The notes below the pieces were generated by a model. It ran no database searches. It was not told the origin of the DNA and worked only from the letters and a program-made list of their open reading frames with translations. Source: an uncultured Bacteroidota bacterium (lineage in GTDB: Bacteria; Bacteroidota; Bacteroidia; Bacteroidales; GWA2-32-17). From it: 53,457 bases of DNA. The position numbers were made by a program, and so were the translations under genes. Shown piece after piece: positions 1-7,069 of this stretch. Location: positions 1-53,457 of the forward strand of contig CAIQJL010000143.1 of assembly GCA_903872185.1 (NCBI GenBank), written 5' to 3'. Positions within the stretch are counted from its first letter, which is position 1. Each line of letters begins with the position of its first letter.

Positions 1-88
1 ATTTGCAATTTAATGAATTGGGCATAATGTTAAAGGGATAGCGCAATAAATTATTTTTTGATGTATTTATAATAAATCTATGCGAAAT

Positions 89-115
89 AAGGTTTAAGTA
101 TTATCACTTAACCTT
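89..115 (+). promoter_or_regulatory. hairpin in gldN leader
   Basis: AAGGTTTAAGT (89-99) and ACTTAACCTT (106-115) form a ten-pair stem with one bulged T and a six-base loop, ending eight bases before the gldN ATG at 124. It could be a leader structure that limits ribosome access or a weak terminator for a gene left of the window. The remainder of 1-123 shows no convincing gene. A short open stretch at 3-41 could be the tail of an upstream gene, but it is too short to identify. Confidence 0.35.
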
Positions 116-123
116 TATTGCAT

Positions 124-975
124 ATGAAATACCTGATAGTTTTTCTTTTTTTTGCTGGGGTTACTGATTTTTGCAATGCACAATTTAATAATCCTAAAGA
201 AGGTGAATATATCATTTACCCTGTTCCATATCGACATGTAAGAGAAGCTGACATTATGTGGTCTAAAACTGTCTGGCGAATGATGGATTTACGCGAAAAA
301 ATTAATCTTCCGATTTATTATCCAACAACGCCAATGGATAATAGATATAGCCTAATTGATTTGCTTTTATATGGAATAAAAAAAGAAGGTATTGTAGCAT
401 ATAGTCCAGATGAACAAGATGAGTTTTCTAAACCATTGACATGGAAAGATATTGAAGATAGATTTGGTGTGAGAAATGACACTGTATATATTGAAGATTC
501 CGAAACTGGTGAATCTGTTATGAAGGTTATTAAAACTGAAATGGAAACATCAGAGGTGAAGAAAATTATGATAAAAGAGCAATGGTATTTCGATAAACAA
601 AGTTCACAATTAGAAGTGAAAATTATTGGAATTTGCCCAATTAGAGAATATCAAAAAGATGAATCCTATTCAGAAAACACATTAGATAACGAAGAACCAG
701 AATTGGCAATGAAAAAAATTTTCTGGGTATATTTTCCTTCTGTTAGATTTCTTTTTGCAAATAATTTTGTTTTTAATCCTTTTAATGATTCTCAGCGTTT
801 AAGTTATGATGATTTGTTTTTTAAACGACGCTTTAGTAGTTATGTGTTTCAGGAATCAAATGTTTACGATAATAGATATATAGGAGAATATAAAAAAGGT
901 TTGGATGTACTATTAGAATCTAAAAAAATTGAAGACGGTATTTTTGTATTTGAACATGACTTGTGGGAGTATTAG
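124..975 (+). CDS. gldN: GldN/PorN-family gliding motility and type IX secretion protein
   Basis: This is a 283-residue exported protein with an N-terminal signal peptide ending near NAQF. The body matches the GldN/PorN family: an N-terminal stretch with READIMWSKTVWRMMDLREK, then a PTTPMDNRYSLIDLL segment, a WKDIEDRFG motif, and a central MIKEQWYFDKQSS block. In the T9SS, GldN/PorN associates with GldK/PorK to form a periplasmic ring under the outer membrane. The start is set at ATG 124; an in-frame TTG at 118 is less likely. gldK, gldL and gldM normally lie directly upstream and would be left of the window. The gene ends before a strong palindromic terminator shared with rplS, which converges on it. 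Confidence 0.88.
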   Translation: MKYLIVFLFFAGVTDFCNAQFNNPKEGEYIIYPVPYRHVREADIMWSKTVWRMMDLREKINLPIYYPTTPMDNRYSLIDLLLYGIKKEGIVAYSPDEQDEFSKPLTWKDIEDRFGVRNDTVYIEDSETGESVMKVIKTEMETSEVKKIMIKEQWYFDKQSSQLEVKIIGICPIREYQKDESYSENTLDNEEPELAMKKIFWVYFPSVRFLFANNFVFNPFNDSQRLSYDDLFFKRRFSSYVFQESNVYDNRYIGEYKKGLDVLLESKKIEDGIFVFEHDLWEY

Positions 976-1050
976 ACTGTCCCAAAGCAAATGTTAGAGT
1001 TATCTCCAACATTATTAATTTTTATTGTATTGTTTAAGGTTATGTGAAAT

Positions 1051-1078
1051 AAAAAATCCCGCAATTGCGGGATTTTTT
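1051..1078. terminator. bidirectional terminator between gldN and rplS
   Basis: A perfect 28-base palindrome: a six-A run, TCCCGCAA, its complement TTGCGGGA and a six-T run. The stem has an A tract on one side and a T tract on the other, so it can terminate transcription from both directions. It lies between convergent gldN (+) and rplS (-). Confidence 0.9.
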
Positions 1079-1099
1079 ATTTTATAGATTTTTTCACTA

Positions 1100-1477
1100 T
1101 TATGAAGGAACAACCACAGCTTTAGCTGTATTAACTCGTTTTTCCTTAATTCTAGCTTTTTTACCAGTAAGTCCGCGTAGATAAAATAATTTAGCACGGC
1201 GCACTTTACCACTTTTATTTAATTCAATTTTGTCAATAAATGGAGAATTGTCTGGGAAAATTCTTTCAACACCAACTCCATTGGAAATTTTACGAACTGT
1301 AAAAGTTGATTTTACACCAGATGCTTTGCGTTGAATTACTACTCCACGGAACAACTGAATACGTTCTTTATTTCCTTCTTTAATTTTATAGTGAACAGTA
1401 ATTGTGTCGCCACTTTTAAATTGTGGTAACTCTGTTGCTGTTAACATTTCATTTTCAAATACTTTAACTAAGTCCAT
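1100..1477 (-). CDS. rplS: 50S ribosomal protein L19
   Basis: This 125-residue protein has the L19 core: [52 protein letters not shown], and the basic tail [21 protein letters not shown]19 lies at the 30S-50S interface and helps form an intersubunit bridge. The length fits the family (about 115-125 residues). It is a single gene here rather than part of the rpsP-rimM-trmD-rplS operon known from other bacteria. It converges on gldN and ends at the palindromic terminator. A weak -7-like element (TAATATTG on the minus strand, near 1521-1528) lies upstream. Confidence 0.97.
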   Translation of the reverse strand: MDLVKVFENEMLTATELPQFKSGDTITVHYKIKEGNKERIQLFRGVVIQRKASGVKSTFTVRKISNGVGVERIFPDNSPFIDKIELNKSGKVRRAKLFYLRGLTGKKARIKEKRVNTAKAVVVPS

Positions 1478-1574
1478 CTTGCGTTAATTTCTAATTGTGA
1501 TACTTTTTCAAACGGACTGCAATATTACAAAAAATTTTAATTCAAAATACTATAAGTGTAAAAAATATTTAAAT

Positions 1575-1589
1575 AGACCTAACAGGTCT
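1575..1589. repeat. short inverted repeat, CCTAACAGG family
   Basis: AGACCT and AGGTCT flank the spacer AAC (AGACCTAACAGGTCT). The CCTAACAGG core recurs in the window at 53284-53298, and a degenerate longer version occurs at 29087-29151. It looks like a small dispersed intergenic repeat. Confidence 0.55.
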
Positions 1590-1611
1590 AAAAGACATGT
1601 TAGATTTATAT

Positions 1612-1637
1612 TTATAAAAAAAGGAGCCGAAGCTCCT
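1612..1637 (-). terminator. terminator of the C69 peptidase gene
   Basis: On the minus strand, AGGAGC-TTCG-GCTCCT (stem 1622-1637) is followed by a run of T. It starts just after the stop codon of the C69 peptidase gene. The cTTCGg loop is the very stable UUCG tetraloop type. Confidence 0.85.
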
Positions 1638-1643
1638 AATTTA

Positions 1644-3332
1644 TTAATGTTTTTTCTCTTCTCCTTGAATTTTAAATTTCTCTGGATTTTCTTTAACAAT
1701 TGCACGGTAAAATGCATCGTTATAGCCTGGTTGTTTAACTTTCGGATTTCTTTGACCAGGAACAACAGTTTTCACATTACCATCTAAATACTTGGTAAAT
1801 AAGAAAGCATAAAGTTGTTTCCATCTTTTTACTGTTCCGTTTCCAGCGTTTACACTATAATTTGTTAAAAACTCAAGAGCTTTCTTAGGGTCAGTTTTAT
1901 ATAGTGCTTCTGCTTCTTTATCAATATTTGTAGTGTTATCAATATATTTTGATTCAAGTTCGCGTTGAACAGGTTGAATTTCTTTAATCATATCGCTATA
2001 ACGTGTGTATGCTAAATTCGAAACCTGATTAAAAGCCCAGAATGCAGATGTTTCACTAAATTCCATCATAGAACCATTACCTACAGCAAATGATTCTGGA
2101 ACCTTTGTTATGCCGCAATACATTGGAGTGTATACGCAAGTATAGCTATCATCAACACCAAACCAGTGAATTCCACCAATAGGGTTTGGTAACCATGATC
2201 TTCCTTGAGAAACAAATGTAAAACCAGTTTGTTGTGTACTTATAGCACGTTCATGTAAATATGTAACGCTATCTAATTTCCAAACCATAGGTCTCCAACG
2301 AACAATACATTGAAATGGTCCAGCACCAATATCTTTAGTCATATCCATTTTTGTTCCCTGATAATAGTCGCGCATAAGTTCCATTGCTTCATGAATGCTA
2401 ATTTTTTTATCTGGTTTAATATATAAAGGCATTCTGTTTTTAAGATTATAACCCATTGCATAATCTTCATATTTTCCCATGTCTTTATTTACACGATTAA
2501 ACATTGCCCAAACGCGTGCTTCGCAAAAACGTGCACCTTCAAAATCTAATGGAGCATATGCATCTGAAAAGCTAAAGTCTTTGTCTTCTCCGGTATAATA
2601 ACCCATTTTTTTAGCAAATGTAATTACGTCTGCAGAATGAAAAACTGTTTGTTTTGGATCGAAAAAATTATTTTTCTTTTGAAATGGGAAAGTTGTTATA
2701 CGTGCATGATTTGCATGTCCTGAAATACATCCATCTGGAATTTGAATAGCTACCCAAACAGCACCTTTGCTATAATCTAATTTGCCTTTTGCATCTTTTT
2801 TACCTGGACCTTTTCCAATCATTTCAAGTATCCAAACTTCATTTGCGTCAGAAATTGAAAATGATTCGCCAGTGCTATAATATCCGTATTCGCTAATTAA
2901 TTCTGAAAATATTTTTATGGCTTCACGGGCAGTTTTTGCACGCTGTAAAGTTGTGTAAATTAATGTGCCATAGTCAACTAGTCCTGTAGTGTCTTGTAAT
3001 TCTTCTCTACCAGTATATGTTGTTTCTCCAATTGTTACCTGGTTCTCATTTTGGTTTCCAATAACTGAAAATGTATGAGTTACCTGTTTCATTTTTCCAA
3101 GAAATTTTCCGGTATCCCATTCATAAATATCTACAATGGTTCCTTCGGGATAATTTGCAGCAGGTCTGTAATATAATTCACCATAAAGTACGTGACTGTC
3201 GGCATGGTATGAAACCATAGTAGAACCGTCAGCTGAAGCACCTTTAGTAATTAAAAGATTGGTACAGGAAAAAGAAGATTGCGAAAACCCTAATCCTACA
3301 ACCAGAGATAAAGCTAAAATAATTTTCTTCAT
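1644..3332 (-). CDS. exported C69-family dipeptidase
   Basis: A 562-residue protein with a signal peptide ending at SSFS, directly followed by Cys-Thr-Asn. In peptidase family C69 (Ntn-hydrolase fold, PepD/dipeptidase A type) such a Cys becomes the N-terminal nucleophile after processing. Other family features are TKGASADGSTMVSYHADSH, YYSTGESFSISDANEVWILE, and the ISGHANHARI block. It would cleave dipeptides in the periplasm or outside the cell, consistent with peptide-based nutrition. The gene is monocistronic, with a -7 promoter element at 3369-3376 and a UUCG-loop terminator. Assignment to the family is firm; exact substrate specificity is not visible. Confidence 0.85.
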   Translation of the reverse strand: MKKIILALSLVVGLGFSQSSFSCTNLLITKGASADGSTMVSYHADSHVLYGELYYRPAANYPEGTIVDIYEWDTGKFLGKMKQVTHTFSVIGNQNENQVTIGETTYTGREELQDTTGLVDYGTLIYTTLQRAKTAREAIKIFSELISEYGYYSTGESFSISDANEVWILEMIGKGPGKKDAKGKLDYSKGAVWVAIQIPDGCISGHANHARITTFPFQKKNNFFDPKQTVFHSADVITFAKKMGYYTGEDKDFSFSDAYAPLDFEGARFCEARVWAMFNRVNKDMGKYEDYAMGYNLKNRMPLYIKPDKKISIHEAMELMRDYYQGTKMDMTKDIGAGPFQCIVRWRPMVWKLDSVTYLHERAISTQQTGFTFVSQGRSWLPNPIGGIHWFGVDDSYTCVYTPMYCGITKVPESFAVGNGSMMEFSETSAFWAFNQVSNLAYTRYSDMIKEIQPVQRELESKYIDNTTNIDKEAEALYKTDPKKALEFLTNYSVNAGNGTVKRWKQLYAFLFTKYLDGNVKTVVPGQRNPKVKQPGYNDAFYRAIVKENPEKFKIQGEEKKH

Positions 3333-3368
3333 GATATTTATTGTTGATTATTTTAAAAATTTGCTTGA

Positions 3369-3376
3369 CAAAGTTA
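3369..3376 (-). promoter_or_regulatory. -7 promoter element of the C69 peptidase gene
   Basis: Minus-strand TAACTTTG matches the Bacteroidota -7 consensus TAnnTTTG, 36 bases before the start codon. No TTTG at the usual 19-base spacing was found. Confidence 0.55.
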
Positions 3377-3502
3377 TAAAAATTGTTTTGGCATTAACTA
3401 TTCCAAAATAGCTATAAAATATGTTTTAGAAATAAATTTAAAGTTTTAAATTATTAGGTCATTGCTAAGCATGTGCCGAAGCAAACTACTGTTATTAAAT
3501 GA

Positions 3503-3793
3503 TTAAAACAAAACCATTTCGTCAATAACAGATTCCCCGGCTTTGTCGTTTAATCGTTTTACCAGTTCAGTGCGTATCATCATTAATTCCTGACGAAGTA
3601 TTGACGAATGAATTTTTACAAATAGTTTTCGGTGTTGAATTTTTAATTCTAAAGTTTTAGCTGCAATTTTTTCGCCAACAACATCTGGCCACGATTTAAT
3701 CAATGTAATTTCTGAAAGTTTACCTTTTAACTTATATGCCTCAACATATTCGCTAATTACCTCACTGATAGATCGTGTATTATTCCGTCTCAT
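3503..3793 (-). CDS. DUF721 (DciA-like) protein
   Basis: A 96-residue protein of the DUF721 family, with the typical SEITLIKSWPDVVGEKIAAKT core and an SILRQELMMIRTELVKRLN helix. DUF721 includes DciA, which helps load the replicative helicase in many bacteria that lack DnaC. This short form holds only the conserved domain. Its start codon overlaps the recF stop (ATGA, four bases), so the two are translationally coupled. Pairing of recF with DUF721 is common and fits a role at DNA replication or repair. The role in helicase loading is inferred from the family. Confidence 0.8.
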   Translation of the reverse strand: MRRNNTRSISEVISEYVEAYKLKGKLSEITLIKSWPDVVGEKIAAKTLELKIQHRKLFVKIHSSILRQELMMIRTELVKRLNDKAGESVIDEMVLF

Positions 3794-4893
3794 TTTATAG
3801 CACCCATTTCAAGGTTAAATATAGAGTATTCAGAATTAACAGGCTCAAGAACTTTTTTTATCCTGTTTTTGTCTGTATCTGAAATAAATATTTGTCCAAA
3901 GTGTTGTTCGCCTACGAGCTTCATTAATAAAGATACACGTGTATTATCAAGTTTGTCGAAAATATCGTCTAGTAAAAGTAAAGGAGTGAAGTCGTTTTTT
4001 TCTTTAATAAAATCGAATTGAGCTAATTTTAAAGAAAGTAAAAAGCTTTTTTGTTGCCCTTGCGAACCATTTGTTCGAACAGGGAAACCATCAATTTTAA
4101 AAACCAAATCGTCTTTGTGAATTCCACATGTTGTATATTGAACAATATTATCGTGTTCAAATGATTTATTTAAAATATTTCTAAAATCTTCATTTTCCAA
4201 CTGGGATCGATAACTAAGTTCAATAACTTCATTTCCGCCAGAAATATGACGGTAAAAACCTTCAAAAACCGGTGTTAATTTTTCTATAAATTCTTTTCGT
4301 TTACTATATATTGGATTTCCGAGCTGTGTTAATTTGTCATCATAAATCTCAAGAGTTTCTTTATCGATTTTATTTTTTCTTGTAAATTCTTTTAATAATG
4401 CATTTCGTTGTTTAAGGATTCTATTGTAGCTTATTACATCATTTAAATATGTCTTGTCGTACTGCGAAATTACTCCGTTAATAAACTTTCTGCGTTCTTC
4501 ACTTCCTTCTGATATTAAATTTGCATCATAGGGCGAAACAATAACTAAAGGCAGTAAACCTATGTGATCAGAAAACCTGTGGTATTCTTTTTTATTTCTT
4601 TTGAATTGTTTTTTGTCATCTTTTTTCACACCACAAAAAATATTCTCTGTGGTTTCATTACGCTCATATATTCCGTTTATTAGGAAAAGATTATCACCAT
4701 GTCTAATGTTTTCGTGATCGGTGTTGTTAAAATAACTCTTGCAAAAAGATAAATAATAAATAGCATCAATTAAATTAGTTTTTCCTGCTCCGTTATTTCC
4801 TGCAAAACAATTAATTTTAGAAGAAAAATCGAGTGATATTTCTGCAAGATTTTTAAACCCTAAAAGATCAATATGTTTTAAAAAAAGATTCAT
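3790..4893 (-). CDS. recF: DNA replication and repair protein RecF
   Basis: A 367-residue SMC-like ATPase. The Walker A motif is GNNGAGKTNL (near residue 33), the ABC-type signature is GSQGQQKS, and Walker B is LLLLDDIFDKLD. RecF binds gapped DNA near single-strand/double-strand junctions and helps RecOR load RecA. Length and motif order match the family. It is the first gene of a recF-DUF721 pair, divergent from the TPR protein gene and ribH, an arrangement often kept in Bacteroidota. About 210 bases of AT-rich spacer separate it from the divergent gene. Confidence 0.96.
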   Translation of the reverse strand: MNLFLKHIDLLGFKNLAEISLDFSSKINCFAGNNGAGKTNLIDAIYYLSFCKSYFNNTDHENIRHGDNLFLINGIYERNETTENIFCGVKKDDKKQFKRNKKEYHRFSDHIGLLPLVIVSPYDANLISEGSEERRKFINGVISQYDKTYLNDVISYNRILKQRNALLKEFTRKNKIDKETLEIYDDKLTQLGNPIYSKRKEFIEKLTPVFEGFYRHISGGNEVIELSYRSQLENEDFRNILNKSFEHDNIVQYTTCGIHKDDLVFKIDGFPVRTNGSQGQQKSFLLSLKLAQFDFIKEKNDFTPLLLLDDIFDKLDNTRVSLLMKLVGEQHFGQIFISDTDKNRIKKVLEPVNSEYSIFNLEMGAIK

Positions 4894-5064
4894 ATTTTAT
4901 TGTTGTAAAATTAGTAAAAAATGCCCGATAATTATTGTTTAAATAACTTACTAATTGTTATTGCATTAAATGAAGTTATTGTTAAAAGCGAGTTTTTTAT
5001 AAAAATTGCTTATTAAATATGAGCATTACTTTTTCTAAAATTTTCTAAAGTTGAAAATTTTGTG

Positions 5065-5072
5065 TAGGTTTG
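5065..5072 (+). promoter_or_regulatory. -7 promoter element of the TPR protein gene
   Basis: TAGGTTTG fits TAnnTTTG, 34 bases before the ATG at 5106. It overlaps an in-frame TTG at 5070, which argues that the TTG is not the translation start. Confidence 0.6.
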
Positions 5073-5105
5073 CGGTTTAAAAAAAACGTAGAATACTATA
5101 AGTGT

Positions 5106-5798
5106 ATGGCAAACAAGGATAAAGATGTTATTGGTCACGAAATAGAACAAGTTGGAAATGTTCTTACAAAAACTGAACAGTTTATTGAGAACAACCGTAA
5201 AATTTTAATGATTGTTGTTGGTGCAATAATTTTAGTTGTTGGGGGATATTTGGGTTATAAAAAACTTTATATAGCTCCAATGGAAGAGGAAGCTAATCAG
5301 GAAATGTTTATGGCTGAACAATATTTTGCAAAAGATTCTTTTAATCTTGCTTTAAACGGCGATGCTCAATATCCTGGTTTTTTAACAATAATTGAACAAT
5401 ATGGTTCAACTAAAGCTGGAAATTTATCTTATTATTATGCTGGTATAAGCTATTTAAATACAGGTAAATTTGATAAAGCAATTCAATATCTAAGTGATTT
5501 TAGTTCAGATGATAAATTATTATTTCCTGTGTCGCAGGGTGCAATGGGCGATGCAAATATGGAATTAGGTAAGACAGAAGAAGCTTTAACTTTTTACAAA
5601 AAAGCTGCTGATGAAAAACCAAACGAATTTACTTCACCAATTTATTTAATGAAAGTAGGATTTGTTTTAGAAAAACTTAACAAATGGGAAGAAGCGCTTG
5701 CTGTTTATGAAAGAATTGAAAAAGAATACAATCGCTCTAATGAGGGTAGGAAAATTGAAAAGTATATTACCCGCGCAAAATTAAAATTGAACAAATAA
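5106..5798 (+). CDS. membrane-anchored tetratricopeptide protein
   Basis: A 230-residue protein. A hydrophilic N-terminus (about residues 1-32) is followed by a transmembrane segment rich in I/V/G (about residues 34-53) and then TPR-like helical repeats. The repeats include YYYAGISYLNTGKFDKAIQY, GDANMELGKTEEALTFYKK and EKLNKWEEALAVYERIEKEY. The topology resembles YfgM-like ancillary proteins of the inner membrane, but that function is not shown. The start is ATG 5106; an in-frame upstream TTG lies within the promoter. It precedes ribH and is divergent from recF. Confidence 0.8.
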   Translation: MANKDKDVIGHEIEQVGNVLTKTEQFIENNRKILMIVVGAIILVVGGYLGYKKLYIAPMEEEANQEMFMAEQYFAKDSFNLALNGDAQYPGFLTIIEQYGSTKAGNLSYYYAGISYLNTGKFDKAIQYLSDFSSDDKLLFPVSQGAMGDANMELGKTEEALTFYKKAADEKPNEFTSPIYLMKVGFVLEKLNKWEEALAVYERIEKEYNRSNEGRKIEKYITRAKLKLNK

Positions 5799-5810
5799 TT
5801 ATAAAATTAA

Positions 5811-5836
5811 ATCCCGATTTTTTCGGGATTTTTTAT
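5811..5836 (+). terminator. terminator hairpin between the TPR gene and ribH
   Basis: ATCCCGA (5811-5817) and TCGGGAT (5823-5829) form a seven-pair stem with a T5 loop followed by a T tract. It ends about 12 bases before the ribH start codon, leaving no room for a separate ribH promoter between them. Confidence 0.8.
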
Positions 5837-5847
5837 TAAACACAAAT

Positions 5848-6336
5848 ATGGTAACAAATCTCAAAAATCAGTCAAACGTTGATGATAATATTTTTCCTGA
5901 TGCTAGTTCAATGAGAATTGGAGTTATTGTAGCTGAATGGAATAGTAAAATAACAGATGCTTTATTAGAAGGAGCTCTTGATACATTAAAAAAATGTAAT
6001 ACAGCCGACGAAAATATTATTGTCAGATATGTGCCTGGAAGTATAGAACTTACTTCTGGTGCAAAATATTTGGCAGAGTTAACAAATGTCGACGCTGTAG
6101 TTTGTATTGGTTGTGTTATACAAGGTGATACTAAACATTTTGATTATGTATGCCAGAGTGTAACTCAGGGAATTACAGAATTAAATATTAAATATCCAAT
6201 TCCATTTATTTTTGCTGTTTTAACAACAAATAATTTTCAGCAGGCAATTGATAGAGCTGGTGGAAAACATGGCAACAAAGGTGCTGAATGTGCACTTACT
6301 GCTGTTAAAATGGTTGAATTAAAAAGAAGCTTTTAA
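5848..6336 (+). CDS. ribH: 6,7-dimethyl-8-ribityllumazine synthase
   Basis: A 162-residue enzyme of riboflavin synthesis. It condenses 5-amino-6-ribitylaminouracil with dihydroxybutanone phosphate to give lumazine. Visible family motifs are VAEWNSKITDALLEGA, VPGSIELTSGAKYL, and CIGCVIQGDTKHFDYV with the conserved active-site His, plus the phosphate-binding AGGKHGNKGAECA region. The start is the ATG at 5848. No FMN riboswitch is visible. The intrinsic terminator just upstream suggests expression depends on readthrough from the TPR gene or on a promoter inside that gene. Confidence 0.96.
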   Translation: MVTNLKNQSNVDDNIFPDASSMRIGVIVAEWNSKITDALLEGALDTLKKCNTADENIIVRYVPGSIELTSGAKYLAELTNVDAVVCIGCVIQGDTKHFDYVCQSVTQGITELNIKYPIPFIFAVLTTNNFQQAIDRAGGKHGNKGAECALTAVKMVELKRSF

Positions 6337-6339
6337 GGA

Positions 6340-6409
6340 ATTACGAATAATAAAATAAAAATAAGGTTTTAGTTTATTATTCGTAATCAGTAATCAAATC
6401 ATTCGTAAT
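6340..6409. repeat. inverted repeat of ATTACGAAT units
   Basis: ATTACGAATAATAAA (6340-6354) and its exact complement TTTATTATTCGTAAT (6373-6387) form 15-bp arms with an 18-base loop. A third unit, ATTCGTAAT, is at 6401-6409. It sits between convergent ribH and a minus-strand gene and could act as a bidirectional terminator. The motif also looks like a dispersed intergenic repeat. Confidence 0.7.
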
Positions 6410-6422
6410 TGTTTATAAGTAA

Positions 6423-6947
6423 TTATTTATTCATATAGTCAGCAACCCATCCTGGATCTTCCATAGAATTTAAAAGTTTATATAAATTCTCTCCATAAAA
6501 AAAATCGTTAATTGTTTTTATTCCAAATTGTTGAAGCATTTCCATTTGTCCTTCAGTTGGAATTCTTGGTTTTCCTGCCCATCCTTTAATATTAGGCGAT
6601 CCATCATATGGTGGTTCTGAATAACGTAATTTCCATAATTCATCTAAAATTTCTGGACCATCTATTCCTGCATCTTTTAATAAATTTTTTCCGTCAGGAT
6701 TTGCATAAGATTGTTGAATTCCAACAATTTGATGTAGCCAATCCTGCCTTCCTAAAAAAGTACGGGTTACAACTCCTTTATCCGATATCTCAATAATTGC
6801 GTAATTTATTAATCCTTGAAAATTAGGTTGAAGGCTTAAACCAAAATATCTTTTTGCCATTTTAGTACTGTCTTGCGAAAATGCTTTATTACTGCAAAAA
6901 AATAAAGTTGTAATGAAAACAGATAAAAATAATATTTTGTTCTTCAT
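6423..6947 (-). CDS. exported protein of unknown function
   Basis: A 174-residue protein with a clear signal peptide (MKNKILFLSVFITTLFFCSN, ending near AFSQ). I do not recognise the family. Visible features are a GLINYAIIEISDKGVVTRTF segment, a WLHQIVGIQ stretch, and a C-terminal EGQMEMLQQFGIKTINDFFY region that could be helical. The mature part is Trp- and aromatic-rich and has no Cys, so it is likely a soluble periplasmic or outer-membrane-associated protein. It has its own well-formed promoter (6961-6991) and is divergent from secA. Confidence 0.7.
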   Translation of the reverse strand: MKNKILFLSVFITTLFFCSNKAFSQDSTKMAKRYFGLSLQPNFQGLINYAIIEISDKGVVTRTFLGRQDWLHQIVGIQQSYANPDGKNLLKDAGIDGPEILDELWKLRYSEPPYDGSPNIKGWAGKPRIPTEGQMEMLQQFGIKTINDFFYGENLYKLLNSMEDPGWVADYMNK

Positions 6948-6960
6948 AATATGTTTTTTA

Positions 6961-6991
6961 CAAAAGTAAGTGATACAAGTTATTTGCCAAA
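6961..6991 (-). promoter_or_regulatory. promoter of the exported unknown protein gene
   Basis: On the minus strand, TTTG (6988-6991), a 19-base spacer and TACTTTTG (6961-6968) match the Bacteroidota -33/-7 consensus. The -7 element lies 14 bases from the start codon. Confidence 0.75.
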
Positions 6992-7015
6992 CATTTTATT
7001 AATAAGATTTCAAAT

Positions 7016-7046
7016 TTTGTGATTGCCAAAATAGACGTTAACTTTG
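7016..7046 (+). promoter_or_regulatory. promoter of secA
   Basis: TTTG (7016-7019), a 19-base spacer and TAACTTTG (7039-7046) match the Bacteroidota -33/-7 consensus, 23 bases before the secA ATG. Confidence 0.75.
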
Positions 7047-7069
7047 TTAGCTTTTTTAAAATATAAATA

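Noticed and set aside
3-41. Possible 3' tail of an upstream gene (LQFNELGIMLKG)
   Set aside because: Too short to recognise and not matching the end of GldM as far as I can tell.
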